Positions 1 through 8,047 of a stretch of 64,000 nt of DNA are shown piece after piece. The DNA is taken from positions 19,568 through 83,567 of the forward strand of contig CAJUNT010000011.1 of the NCBI GenBank assembly GCA_910587735.1. Reading direction: 5' to 3'. The notes beneath the pieces were generated by a model that saw only the letters and a program-made list of their open reading frames with translations, searched no databases and was not told the DNA's origin. The DNA is from an uncultured Clostridia bacterium. GTDB lineage: Bacteria; Bacillota; Clostridia; Lachnospirales; Anaerotignaceae. Position 1 is the stretch's first letter. Each line of letters starts with the position of its first letter. A program made the position numbers and the translations under genes.

Positions 1-1
1 T

Positions 2-364
2 GCAGCAGTAATGTTTGATAAAGTACCTGAAGTAAAAGGTAAAAATATTGTTTGTGTCATTTCTGGCGGTAATATTGATGTAAGTATATTATCAAGAGTA
101 ATTACAAAAGGCTTGACAAAAACAGGAAGAATTACAGAAATTACAACAAAAGTTATTGATAAACCAGGACAGTTAATTAACTTGCTTCAGTTAATTTCTA
201 ATGCAGGTGCAAATATTATTACAATAGACCATCAGAGAGAAGATAAGAAATCAGAAGTAAATTCTTGTATTGTTTCTATGGTTTTGGAAACAAGAAATAT
301 TGAACATTCTGAAGAAATTTGCAATGCTTTGCAGAAAAATGGATACGAAATATTTGAATCTTAA
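2..364 (+). CDS. ilvA: Threonine ammonia-lyase (threonine dehydratase), C-terminal part, cut by window edge
   Basis: The reading frame is open from the left edge, so this is the last 120 residues of a longer protein. Its beginning, with an SGGNID segment, matches the end of the PLP fold type II catalytic domain of threonine dehydratases, which deaminate threonine to 2-oxobutanoate in the cytoplasm. The rest, about residues 40-117, is an ACT-like regulatory domain (TTKVIDKPGQL onward), as in the short clostridial IlvA/TdcB enzymes. Whether it serves isoleucine synthesis or threonine fermentation cannot be told from the fragment. The azlCD exporter lies downstream but behind a terminator, so it is a separate unit. 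The PLP lysine is outside the window. Confidence 0.82.
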   Translation, partial: AAVMFDKVPEVKGKNIVCVISGGNIDVSILSRVITKGLTKTGRITEITTKVIDKPGQLINLLQLISNAGANIITIDHQREDKKSEVNSCIVSMVLETRNIEHSEEICNALQKNGYEIFES

Positions 365-377
365 TTTATAAATTATC

Positions 378-415
378 AAAACAGCGGAATATTATGGAAT
401 ATTCTGCTGTTTTTT
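378..415 (+). terminator. Rho-independent terminator after threonine dehydratase
   Basis: An inverted repeat with arms ACAGCGGAATATT and AATATTCTGCTGT (one mismatch or wobble) around a short ATGG loop is followed by a run of six T. It lies 15 bases past the stop codon. Confidence 0.85.
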
Positions 416-427
416 GTATTGTTTCTA

Positions 428-456
428 TTGTTGTTTAAAATAATAAATGCTATAAT
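428..456 (+). promoter_or_regulatory. Candidate promoter of azlCD
   Basis: TTGTTG and a perfect TATAAT are separated by 17 bases, about 50 bases before the azlC start and just after the preceding terminator. The -10 box is good and the -35 box is only half matched. Confidence 0.42.
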
Positions 457-509
457 ATGCCAAACGTAATTAATATAAACATTTTGATAAAAATTAGGAG
501 GGAAAATAT

Positions 510-1202
510 GTGAAAAAGGCATTCAAAGCAGCTTTTCCATATACCATACCAATATTTGCAGGATTTTGGTTTATTGGTTTGACATATGGTATTTATATGA
601 ATGTTTTAGGATTTTCATTTTGGTATCCTATGATAATGAGTTTAGTAATATTTGCAGGTTCTTTGGAATTTGTAGCAGCAAATTTAATGTTAGGAGCATT
701 TCATCCTTTACAAGTATTTTTAGTTACACTAATGATACAGGCAAGACATTTATTTTATGGCATTTCTATGCTTAATAAGTATAATAACAAAGGTTGGAAA
801 AAATGGTATTTAATGTTTGGAATGGGTGATGAAACTTTTTCGTTGAATTATACCATAGAAATTCCAAAAGAAGTAGATGAGGGCTGGTTTATGTTTTGGA
901 TTACTGCCTTAAATCATTTTTATTGGTTTTCTGGTGCAACATTGGGAGGCATATTAGGCTCTTTGGTGACATTTAATACAAAAGGCTTAGATTTTGTTAT
1001 GACAGCAATGTTTGTAGTAATATTTTTGGAACAATTTATGAAAGAAAAAAAGCATTGGACAGCGTTAATAGGAATTTGTTGTTCTATAATTTGTCTGATA
1101 ATATTTCAAGCAGATAATTTTATGATACCTACTATGATAGCAATACTTTCTATGCTTACACTATTTAGAAAACCAATTGAAAGAGAAGGCGGATTTTCAT
1201 GA
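510..1202 (+). CDS. azlC: AzlC-family branched-chain amino acid exporter, large subunit
   Basis: This 230-residue, very hydrophobic protein has the AzlC pattern: an early GLTYGIYMNVLGFS segment, an AGSLEF motif near residue 50 and QARHLFYG near residue 75. AzlC pairs with the small membrane protein AzlD to export branched-chain amino acids or analogues across the cytoplasmic membrane. The start is GTG at 510, with AGGAGG at 496-501; the overlapping ATG at 508 is followed directly by a stop. The last four bases overlap azlD (ATGA), so the two are translationally coupled. The substrate cannot be fixed from sequence alone. Confidence 0.88.
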   Translation: MKKAFKAAFPYTIPIFAGFWFIGLTYGIYMNVLGFSFWYPMIMSLVIFAGSLEFVAANLMLGAFHPLQVFLVTLMIQARHLFYGISMLNKYNNKGWKKWYLMFGMGDETFSLNYTIEIPKEVDEGWFMFWITALNHFYWFSGATLGGILGSLVTFNTKGLDFVMTAMFVVIFLEQFMKEKKHWTALIGICCSIICLIIFQADNFMIPTMIAILSMLTLFRKPIEREGGFS

Positions 1203-1528
1203 CAATTACGCAAAAAATACTGACAATAAGCATTTGTATAGCAGGCACTATGTTGACAAGATTTTTACCGTTTTTTGTATTTTCTTCTAAAAAACCGACA
1301 CCACAGTACATACAATATTTAGGAAAAGCATTACCATGTGCTATATTTGGTATGTTGGTAGTATATTGTTTAAAAAATGTAACAATATTAGAAGGAACAC
1401 ATAGTATACCAGAAGCAATTGCTATTATTGCAGTGATATTAGTTCACATTTTGAAAAGGCAGATGTTGCTTTCTATTGCAGTAGGGACAATATGTTATAT
1501 GATATTGGTACAATGTGTATTTATATAA
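1199..1528 (+). CDS. azlD: AzlD-family branched-chain amino acid exporter, small subunit
   Basis: This 109-residue protein has about three to four membrane segments and typical AzlD features: TRFLPFFVF near the N-terminus, then a GKALPCAIFGMLV segment. AzlD is the obligate partner of AzlC in the membrane exporter. It starts inside the azlC stop codon (ATGA overlap), which gives about one-to-one synthesis. A terminator follows 20 bases downstream, so the operon is just the two genes. Confidence 0.86.
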   Translation: MTITQKILTISICIAGTMLTRFLPFFVFSSKKPTPQYIQYLGKALPCAIFGMLVVYCLKNVTILEGTHSIPEAIAIIAVILVHILKRQMLLSIAVGTICYMILVQCVFI

Positions 1529-1550
1529 TTATGGATTATAAAGCATAATA

Positions 1551-1598
1551 AGAAGTGTGAAAGTTATTTTTTTAAAACTTTCAATACTTCTTTTTTTA
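1551..1598 (+). terminator. Rho-independent terminator after azlCD
   Basis: Arms AGAAGTGTGAAAGTT and AACTTTCAATACTTCT form a stem with one mismatch and are followed by seven T. Confidence 0.82.
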
Positions 1599-1784
1599 TG
1601 TTTATAGTACATTTGAATGATTAGTATATACAAAAATAAAAAAAGTAAATGTTAGATTTGTAAAATGAATTTACGAATACATTTGATTTTTTTAGTAATA
1701 CTAAATTTGTATAAAAATCATGTTATGTTAATAGTAGTAATGCACTATTAGTATAACAAATATAGAAAAGTGTGGTGAAAAAAA

Positions 1785-2402
1785 TTGGATATTTATATCA
1801 AGCCCAATGAAAAAATAACCATAACAGGAAGAAAAATTGTTTATTTAAAAGATGTAGGAGAAATTTGGATACCTGGGCAAACAACAGCATCGCTAGAAAA
1901 TTTAGTTGTATATCAAATACCAGAAGATACAGAAAAAACATATTTAATCAGTGTAATAGATATCATTAAAGCGATTACATTAAAATTTCCAGATGCCACA
2001 GTAAATAACGTAGGAGAAATGGATATATTGCTTACTTATCAAAAACAATATAAACAGCAAAATAAAGTATGGCTTTATAGTAAAATTGTTTTTATATCAT
2101 TGATATTGTTTACAGGAGCATCTACTTCTATTATGTCATTTCATTCTGACGCACAAATACCAAAAATTTTCCAGAATTATTATTATATATTTTTTGGAGA
2201 ATATAATGATATGCCATTGATACTTGCTATACCTTATACAATAGGTTTAGCAATAGGTATTATATTATTTTTCAATCATTTTTCAAAAATATATGTCACA
2301 AAAGACCCTACGCCTATTGAAATTGAAATGACAACATATGAAAAAGAAACCAATACCAGTATTATTGATGCTTTAAACCGAAAACAAAAAAGTGGGGAAT
2401 GA
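1785..2402 (+). CDS. spoVAA: Stage V sporulation protein AA
   Basis: This 205-residue protein has the SpoVAA layout: a soluble N-terminal domain (about residues 1-95) rich in beta strands, then two hydrophobic segments (about 98-118 and 140-165). SpoVA proteins form the inner spore membrane channel that moves calcium dipicolinate into the forespore and releases it at germination; AA's own role is less clear. The start is TTG at 1785 with a modest GTGGTG ribosome site. It overlaps spoVAB by four bases. Forespore sigma-G control is expected from the family. A CATGTTA at 1719-1725 resembles a sigma-G -10 box, but I see no convincing -35. Confidence 0.82.
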   Translation: MDIYIKPNEKITITGRKIVYLKDVGEIWIPGQTTASLENLVVYQIPEDTEKTYLISVIDIIKAITLKFPDATVNNVGEMDILLTYQKQYKQQNKVWLYSKIVFISLILFTGASTSIMSFHSDAQIPKIFQNYYYIFFGEYNDMPLILAIPYTIGLAIGIILFFNHFSKIYVTKDPTPIEIEMTTYEKETNTSIIDALNRKQKSGE

Positions 2403-2839
2403 CTATGAATTTATTTTTAAATATTGTTTTAATAATATTAGGGCTTGCTTCTGGAGGAATGGTAGCGGCTGGTATTTTTGCATTTATATCTGCAATCGGT
2501 ATTGTACCTCGTATGGCAAAAAGAACGCAAACACAAAAATATATTCCTTTTTATGAAGATATCATAACATTAGGCGGTATATTTGGTACAACAACAATGT
2601 TTATTAGATATCATTTACCTATTGGAAGTGTTTTAGTAGCAATATTGGCTTTTACAAACGGTATTTTTGTAGGCTGTCTTGCCATTGCATTGGCAGAGGT
2701 ATTAAATGTCATTCCCATATTTTTAAGACGTTCTCGTATTGTAAGAGGAATACCGATATTTATTTGTACTATTGCCTTTGGTAAAATGTTAGGCTCATTA
2801 TTATATTTTATAATAGATGGATTTTTTATAATGAATTAA
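2399..2839 (+). CDS. spoVAB: Stage V sporulation protein AB
   Basis: A 146-residue integral membrane protein with about four hydrophobic segments. It has the family features of a glycine-rich first helix (LGLASGGMVAAGIFAF) and an IGIVPRMAKRT loop near residue 40. It belongs to the SpoVA dipicolinate channel set of the inner spore membrane. The first ATG (2399) lies in the spoVAA stop, and a second ATG two codons on is also possible. spoVAC follows after 13 bases that include AGGAGG. Confidence 0.85.
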   Translation: MTMNLFLNIVLIILGLASGGMVAAGIFAFISAIGIVPRMAKRTQTQKYIPFYEDIITLGGIFGTTTMFIRYHLPIGSVLVAILAFTNGIFVGCLAIALAEVLNVIPIFLRRSRIVRGIPIFICTIAFGKMLGSLLYFIIDGFFIMN

Positions 2840-2852
2840 GGAGGGAATATTT

Positions 2853-3299
2853 ATGGAAGAAACAACACAAGCAAAACAAATATATGACAAAATGGTAAAA
2901 GAGGCATCTCCAGATAGTCCCATAGTATTAAACTGTATAAAAGCATTTGTATCTGGTGGTTTTATATGCACAATAGGACAGCTTTTAAGAAATTATATTG
3001 AAACATTTTCATTAGGAGAAGATACGACTTCTTTAATTGTATGTGTGATATTGATACTTGCTTCTGCAATATTAACAGGATTAGGCTTATATGGAAAATT
3101 AGGAAAATACTGTGGTGCAGGAACAATCGTCCCTATTACTGGATTTGCAAATTCTGTAGTATCTCCAGCAATAGAATTTAAAAAAGAAGGCTTTGTGTTT
3201 GGTATGGCAGCAAAAATGTTTTTGATTGCAGGACCAGTTATTGTGTATGGTACTTTAACATCTATTATTGTAGGATTAATATACTATTTTGTTGGTTAA
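2853..3299 (+). CDS. spoVAC: Stage V sporulation protein AC
   Basis: A 148-residue membrane protein with about four hydrophobic segments after a charged N-terminus. The AFVSGGFICTIGQ segment (about residues 30-42) and the GAGTIVPITGFANSVVSPAIE segment (about 89-109) are hallmarks of SpoVAC, the pore component that behaves as a mechanosensitive channel in Bacillus. It shares this GAGTxVPxTGF signature with SpoVAE downstream, so the two are paralogous. AGGAGG sits at 2839-2844. It lies between spoVAB and spoVAD in the conserved order. Confidence 0.93.
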   Translation: MEETTQAKQIYDKMVKEASPDSPIVLNCIKAFVSGGFICTIGQLLRNYIETFSLGEDTTSLIVCVILILASAILTGLGLYGKLGKYCGAGTIVPITGFANSVVSPAIEFKKEGFVFGMAAKMFLIAGPVIVYGTLTSIIVGLIYYFVG

Positions 3300-3314
3300 G
3301 GAGGAAAGAATAAC

Positions 3315-4334
3315 ATGAAAAATAAAAGAATTGGCGCACAAACAGTAAAATTATCAGAGCCTGTTGTGATTGCAGGAGTATCCTCCGTTGTTGGTCCTAA
3401 AGAAGGAGAGGGTCCTTTGGGAAATCTTTTTGATACAGTGGCAAAAGAGGCATTATATGGTGAAGATAGCTGGGAAAAGGCAGAAAGTAAATTTGTAACA
3501 GAAGCATTACAGTTAGCCGTGGAAAAAGCAGGCAAAACAATGGAGGACATAGACTATATATTATGTGGAGATTTGTTAAATCAATGTACAGGTACAACAT
3601 TTGGCATAAAAGATTTTAAAGTACCTTATTTTGGTTTATTTGGTGCTTGCTCTACTATGGGAGAATCCATGAGTTTGGGAGCAATGCTTTTAGACGGCGG
3701 TTTTGCAGAAAATGTTTTAGTAGGTGCTTCCAGTCATTTTTGTGCAGCAGAAAAACAATTTCGTTTTCCTCTTGCATTAGGAACACAAAGACCACCTAGT
3801 GCTACATGGACAGTCACAGGAGATGGCTCTGCTGTATTGTCTAAAAAAGGAAAAGGACCAGTTATTACAGAAATTACAACAGGTAAAATTATAGATATGG
3901 GTGTAACAGATACTATGAATATGGGTGCAGCTATGGCACCAGCGGCGGTAAATGTATTGACTGCTCATTTTAAAGATACAGGTAGACAGCCTAATTATTA
4001 TGATGTGATTGCTACAGGAGATTTGGGCTACATTGGAAAACAGCTTGTAATAGAATTGATGGCAAAAGAAGGATATGAAATGGGAGAGAATTTTACAGAT
4101 TGCGGTATTGAAATATTTGATAAACAAAATCAAGATACTCATTCTGGAGGAAGTGGTTGCGCTTGTTCTGCTGTAACATTTGCAAGTTATTTTTATAAAA
4201 AACTTTCAGAAGGTGAAATAGGTAGAATGTTATTTATACCAACAGGAGCATTGATGAGTCCTACTACATCTCAACAAGGCTCTACCATTCCAGGAATTGC
4301 TCATGGTGTTGTAATTGAAAGCAGAAAAGAATAG
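3315..4334 (+). CDS. spoVAD: Stage V sporulation protein AD
   Basis: A 339-residue soluble protein with a thiolase-like fold, which in Bacillus binds dipicolinic acid at the inner spore membrane and feeds it to the SpoVAC/AEb channel. The Cys-containing segment FGACSTMGESMSLGA (about residue 110) and the late HSGGSGCACSA motif (about residue 276) fit the family. Length is normal. AGGAGG precedes the ATG by eight to nine bases, and spoVAE follows after 11 bases. Confidence 0.94.
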   Translation: MKNKRIGAQTVKLSEPVVIAGVSSVVGPKEGEGPLGNLFDTVAKEALYGEDSWEKAESKFVTEALQLAVEKAGKTMEDIDYILCGDLLNQCTGTTFGIKDFKVPYFGLFGACSTMGESMSLGAMLLDGGFAENVLVGASSHFCAAEKQFRFPLALGTQRPPSATWTVTGDGSAVLSKKGKGPVITEITTGKIIDMGVTDTMNMGAAMAPAAVNVLTAHFKDTGRQPNYYDVIATGDLGYIGKQLVIELMAKEGYEMGENFTDCGIEIFDKQNQDTHSGGSGCACSAVTFASYFYKKLSEGEIGRMLFIPTGALMSPTTSQQGSTIPGIAHGVVIESRKE

Positions 4335-4345
4335 GAGATGACAGT

Positions 4346-4699
4346 ATGGATTTGGTAAAAGCATTTTTAGTGGGTGGTGCAATATGTGTAATAGGGCAAA
4401 TACTCATTGACAAAACGAAATTGATGTCAGGCAGAATATTAGTCATGTTTGTTTGTATAGGCTGTATATTGGGTGGTTTAGGCTGGTATGCGCCTATTGA
4501 GGAATTTGGAGGAGCAGGTGCTACGGTACCTTTAACTGGATTTGGATATAATTTAGCAAAAGGTGTTATGGAAGAAGTGGACAGCGTTGGATTTTGGGGA
4601 ATATTCACGGGAGGCATGAAAGCAGCGGCAGGAGGAATTACAGCAGCAGTTGTATTTGCATTCTTGACAGCACTTGTTTGTAATCCAAAAGAAAAATGA
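4346..4699 (+). CDS. spoVAE: Stage V sporulation protein AE (AEb type)
   Basis: A 117-residue, almost wholly hydrophobic protein with the signature GGAGATVPLTGFGYNLAKG (about residues 52-70) also found in SpoVAC. It is the SpoVAEb membrane component of the dipicolinate channel. The Bacillus accessory genes spoVAEa and spoVAF are absent here, as in many clostridia; a terminator follows at once. Confidence 0.92.
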   Translation: MDLVKAFLVGGAICVIGQILIDKTKLMSGRILVMFVCIGCILGGLGWYAPIEEFGGAGATVPLTGFGYNLAKGVMEEVDSVGFWGIFTGGMKAAAGGITAAVVFAFLTALVCNPKEK

Positions 4700-4713
4700 T
4701 GGTATTTTGAAAA

Positions 4714-4747
4714 GATTGAGCAGAAAATTTTTGCTCAGTCTTTTTTT
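4714..4747 (+). terminator. Rho-independent terminator of the spoVA operon
   Basis: GATTGAGCA and TGCTCAGTC arms, extended by an A/T-paired top, are followed by seven T; it starts 14 bases past the spoVAE stop. Confidence 0.85.
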
Positions 4748-4835
4748 ATATTATGTTATAATAAATATAAACGTAATAAAATTTTTTGCACAAATAAAGC
4801 AAATGAAAATATAAAAATATTAGGAGGAGTACAGC

Positions 4836-5069
4836 ATGAAACAAGAATATATTGCAGTAATAAAAGCAGTTAATAAATTTTTAAAACAGGGAGAAGAACC
4901 AGACACATCTATGATTGCAAAAGAAACTTCTTTTACAAGTCAGCAAGTATATGATTTGATAACGGGTATGGAGGAAAAAGGATTATTAATTGCATTTGAA
5001 ATTGATATGTGTTGTGGAGAAGATTATGTTGTAAAGGAATTAACAGAAAAAGGAAAAGCAATGTTGTAA
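4836..5069 (+). CDS. Small winged-helix-like protein of unknown function
   Basis: A 77-residue soluble protein with a strong ribosome site (AGGAGGAG) ten bases before the ATG. The predicted pattern is helix-helix-turn-helix followed by a short hairpin (about residues 20-65: TSMIAKETSFTSQQVYDLI then EEKGLLI). That resembles a MarR/PadR-type winged helix reading head without a partner domain. Two adjacent cysteines (DMCCGED, about 59-60) could bind metal or form a disulfide. I do not recognise the family. It stands alone between the spoVA terminator and the HD-domain gene. Confidence 0.6.
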   Translation: MKQEYIAVIKAVNKFLKQGEEPDTSMIAKETSFTSQQVYDLITGMEEKGLLIAFEIDMCCGEDYVVKELTEKGKAML

Positions 5070-5192
5070 ACAAGGGGATATACTATATAGTAAAATGATA
5101 CAAATGAATTTTTTTATGAATGTAGTGCATTTTTAATCATAGTGTGTTATAATAAAAAAATAAATATATTATATAATTAAAAGGAGCGAATT

Positions 5193-5705
5193 ATGGAAAA
5201 AGCCATCGGTTCTAAAGTTAATTTGAAAAATATGGAAGATATGTTAGCAGTAGAATATATGTCCTGTGTATGGGATTTAATGGATGAGAAAAAAATACAG
5301 AAATTAGATGAACACGTACAACATTGTAATACAAGCAGATTACAACATAGTATCAATGTTTCTTATTATAGCTTTTTAATTTGCCGTTTTATGGGTTGGG
5401 ACTATCGTTCTGCTGCAAGAGCTGGATTACTTCATGATATGTTTTATTATGACTGGAGAGTAACAAAAGGAAATAGAACAAATCACGCATCTTGGCATCC
5501 ACGTGTGGCATATGACAATGCAAGAAAAATAACAGAATTAAATAAAATTGAAAAGGATGCCATATTAAAACATATGTGGCCATGTACATTAGTTCCCCCA
5601 AAATACAAAGAATCTTATGTATTAACATTTGTAGATAAGACTTGTGCAGTAATGGAGGTAGCAGGTCAAAAATGGAATAAAGTAAAAGCTAGTTTTGCCA
5701 ATTAA
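5193..5705 (+). CDS. HD-domain phosphohydrolase family protein
   Basis: A 170-residue cytoplasmic protein with an HD superfamily metal site: H52 in RLQHSINVS, H81-D82 in GLLHDMFYYD, H127 and D148 in TFVDKTCA. Such proteins hydrolyse phosphate esters, often nucleotides or signalling nucleotides, but the substrate is not predictable here. Related clostridial proteins are annotated simply as HD-domain or phosphohydrolase. AAGGAG precedes the ATG. It ends at a long bidirectional terminator shared with the convergent gene. Confidence 0.72.
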   Translation: MEKAIGSKVNLKNMEDMLAVEYMSCVWDLMDEKKIQKLDEHVQHCNTSRLQHSINVSYYSFLICRFMGWDYRSAARAGLLHDMFYYDWRVTKGNRTNHASWHPRVAYDNARKITELNKIEKDAILKHMWPCTLVPPKYKESYVLTFVDKTCAVMEVAGQKWNKVKASFAN

Positions 5706-5726
5706 TCAAATAGCTTTAGAAAACGA

Positions 5727-5769
5727 ACAAAAAGAAAAAGACTGATTATTAAGTCTTTTTCTTTTTGTT
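5727..5769. terminator. Bidirectional terminator with an 18-bp perfect stem
   Basis: AACAAAAAGAAAAAGACT and its exact reverse complement flank a seven-base loop. The T-rich and A-rich arms give U-tracts in both directions, so it serves the HD gene (plus) and the zinc-ribbon gene (minus). The stop codon of the minus-strand gene (5749-5751) lies inside the hairpin. Confidence 0.8.
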
Positions 5770-5985
5770 TTGTTCAGGAATGTCTAATATTATTTTACGG
5801 CAGTCTAAACAATAATAACATTTTAGTACATTTCCTACTAAAATCGAAAGAGGTGACAAATGACTAGCCGTTAATGGCATTTCTGTATACTCATCAATAT
5901 AAAGCTGAGGAGAAACAATAGGGTGATGATATTTTGTTGTAATTTCTCCTAATTTCATTTCTTTGTTACAATAAGGACAAATCAT
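5749..5985 (-). CDS. Small zinc-ribbon protein of unknown function
   Basis: A 78-residue soluble protein with two Cys pairs: CPYC at residues 3-6, and CYYCLDC about residues 56-62. Together they can make one zinc ribbon. The C-terminus is lysine-rich and runs into the shared terminator. The start with MICPYCNKEM resembles the short DUF6487-type zinc-ribbon proteins; that name is from memory. It lies 39 bases downstream of the DUF6320-like gene in the same direction and may be the last gene of that operon. Confidence 0.6.
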   Translation of the reverse strand: MICPYCNKEMKLGEITTKYHHPIVSPQLYIDEYTEMPLTASHLSPLSILVGNVLKCYYCLDCRKIILDIPEQNKKKKT

Positions 5986-6024
5986 ATAACATTCTTCTTT
6001 CTTTAATTGTATTTACAATATTGA

Positions 6025-6684
6025 TTACAAATGTGTTCTCCTTTGTATTTCTGAAAAAAATAAATCACGCCGAAACAAAAATAATACTCCAAAAACAATC
6101 ATACTGACAGAAACACATATAGCAGAGGGATACAGCACATTTAATTTATGTTTTAAAAGAAGTATCAAAGGAATCAATGCTGATATCGCATCGAGCATTA
6201 AATACAATATATATTCGCTTGTATGCAGTTTTAAAATATAAGCAAGTAATGTTGTACTAATTATAGCACCAATACAAAGAAATGGCAATACATAATTTAA
6301 TGACCAACCTCTGTAACCTGTTTTAATATCCCAAAATACGGCAAGAATAGAAAGTATTACAAATTGCCACAATATATTTTTAGGTATGTTGTGCCATTTT
6401 TTCATGGCAATACTGACGGAAAACCAAAAGCAAGCACTTCCAGCAAGCACAAAAAGTACCCACCAGCCATCTTGAGGACGAGAAAGATTGATGCCAACAC
6501 AAACAGCAAGCGCAACCAATGTAATAAAAAGTCCCATACGAAACATTTTTTGACTAAGAGGAGGTTGCATATGTATAACAGGAAATACATTTTGTTCTGG
6601 TGTGCCATGTAATTCTGATTGACAAAGAGGACAGCATTTTATATTTCCTTTTATTTTTATATGGCATTGTTTACATTCATACAT
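6025..6684 (-). CDS. Zinc-ribbon membrane protein, DUF6320-like
   Basis: A 219-residue protein with an N-terminal zinc ribbon (CKQC at 4-7 and CCPLC at 17-21), a linker of about 25 residues, then about six membrane segments from residue 50 to 205. This is the layout of the DUF6320 family, whose function is unknown. It starts three bases after the stop of the acyltransferase-fold gene, so the two are co-transcribed. In related clostridia it is, from memory, repeatedly found with that enzyme and an alpha/beta hydrolase, which suggests a membrane partner for an acyl-transfer or ester pathway. Confidence 0.68.
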   Translation of the reverse strand: MYECKQCHIKIKGNIKCCPLCQSELHGTPEQNVFPVIHMQPPLSQKMFRMGLFITLVALAVCVGINLSRPQDGWWVLFVLAGSACFWFSVSIAMKKWHNIPKNILWQFVILSILAVFWDIKTGYRGWSLNYVLPFLCIGAIISTTLLAYILKLHTSEYILYLMLDAISALIPLILLLKHKLNVLYPSAICVSVSMIVFGVLFLFRRDLFFSEIQRRTHL

Positions 6685-6687
6685 ATA

Positions 6688-7959
6688 TTATTCCTCCTGT
6701 TCCATATTTGTTGTGATTTCAATTTCTAAATCCATATCAGATAAATGACGAAAAAATCTTTTAGGTAAATCGTTTCTATAATAAGCAGTTGCAATACTGA
6801 TTACAAAATTGTCTTCAAAAGAACAGGTTGCAATCTGTATTGTTTTTGTACTCACAAATAAATCAAACAAACGAATATATTGTGTAATTTCAGCAGGCAT
6901 ATTGATTTTACCTACATTAGAAATACAAGAAGTTGCCTTTTGATAAGAAAACCAGTTTGCAAAACGCAATATATAATCTTTTGTGGCAAGAGGAACTAAT
7001 TTCATAGGTATATTGTGTTCTAATGCAGAAAGCGCATTCATATTTTTTTGTAAAGCATCTTTTGTTAATTTTTGTTGAAATTGTTCTTTTACAGAATAAA
7101 TTACATTTTCTAAACTGCATTTTTGTTCGTCAAATTGATAGCTAACTTGTATTACTTGAAAAAAATTTCGTGTTGTTTGAGAGGGAAAATAATTTCTTAA
7201 ATTAACTGGTATATTAATAACAACTGGCTTTTTTTGTTCTTTTACACTCATACCCTCATATATGGAATATATCCAAAGTGCAACAAGAAATTCTGTAATG
7301 GTACATTGCTGTTTTTTTGAAATAGCAAGCAATGCTTTTACAGAAATACAGCCTTCTATTACACCTAGTTGTCCAATATCAATGCGTTCTCCTTTTATAT
7401 GATAGGCAAAAGGTGTATGTTTTAATTTTTGTGGTTTTTGTTTTTTAAAATATTTTGAAAAACTGTCTGCACTTTTTTCAAAAGGGGTTGCAGTGTTTTC
7501 TAAATATAAATGTTTATCTGAAAGTGTATTACTGTGCTTTTCTAATATATAATAAAATACAAGTGTTCTCAAAAAAAGCAATGCTCCTGAACCGTCAGAA
7601 AGTACATGATGTATTTCTAAATTGATTCTTTTATGATAATAGGAAACATCAAAAAGAAGGCTTTTTCTATTGGGATAATATAAAGGAGAACAAGGATAAC
7701 GGTTTTCTATATGAACAATAGGTTTTCTTTCTGTGTTTTCGATATAATACCAAAATAGCCCTCTTTTTAATATAGAACAATAATAGGGAAATTTTTGTAT
7801 AGTACGTTCTAATGCTTTTTGCAAATATACAATGTCTATATCTTCATATAATTCGCATGAAAAACGAAATACCTTTGTATCTCTTTGGTCTGTATTTGGA
7901 GGAAATATTTTAGCAGCATTATCTAGTTTATGCCATTGTGGTTTTTTTATCATTTTCAA
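6688..7959 (-). CDS. Condensation / alcohol acetyltransferase-fold enzyme
   Basis: The protein has the acyltransferase motif HHVLSDG (HHxxxDG), placing it in the CoA-dependent acyltransferase / condensation-domain superfamily, close to alcohol acetyltransferases. Such enzymes transfer an acyl group from CoA or a carrier to an alcohol or amine. The frame is open up to 8025, but AAGGTGAT lies nine bases before a TTG at 7959, giving 423 residues that begin just before the conserved KPQWHKLDNAAKIF region. The upstream TTG at 8025 has no ribosome site. It lies between the esterase gene (88-base gap) and the DUF6320-like gene. The substrate is unknown. Confidence 0.72.
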   Translation of the reverse strand: MKMIKKPQWHKLDNAAKIFPPNTDQRDTKVFRFSCELYEDIDIVYLQKALERTIQKFPYYCSILKRGLFWYYIENTERKPIVHIENRYPCSPLYYPNRKSLLFDVSYYHKRINLEIHHVLSDGSGALLFLRTLVFYYILEKHSNTLSDKHLYLENTATPFEKSADSFSKYFKKQKPQKLKHTPFAYHIKGERIDIGQLGVIEGCISVKALLAISKKQQCTITEFLVALWIYSIYEGMSVKEQKKPVVINIPVNLRNYFPSQTTRNFFQVIQVSYQFDEQKCSLENVIYSVKEQFQQKLTKDALQKNMNALSALEHNIPMKLVPLATKDYILRFANWFSYQKATSCISNVGKINMPAEITQYIRLFDLFVSTKTIQIATCSFEDNFVISIATAYYRNDLPKRFFRHLSDMDLEIEITTNMEQEE

Positions 7960-8047
7960 TGTTGTTATCACCTTTTTCAATAAAGTATTTTTGTTTAAAA
8001 AAAGCGTTTTTATGTGATATATCAATATTTTTTATTATCATAAAAAA

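Noticed and set aside
6364..6612. Plus-strand open frame opposite the DUF6320-like gene.
   Set aside because: It is antisense to a recognisable zinc-ribbon membrane protein, has no ribosome site and a low-complexity coding look.
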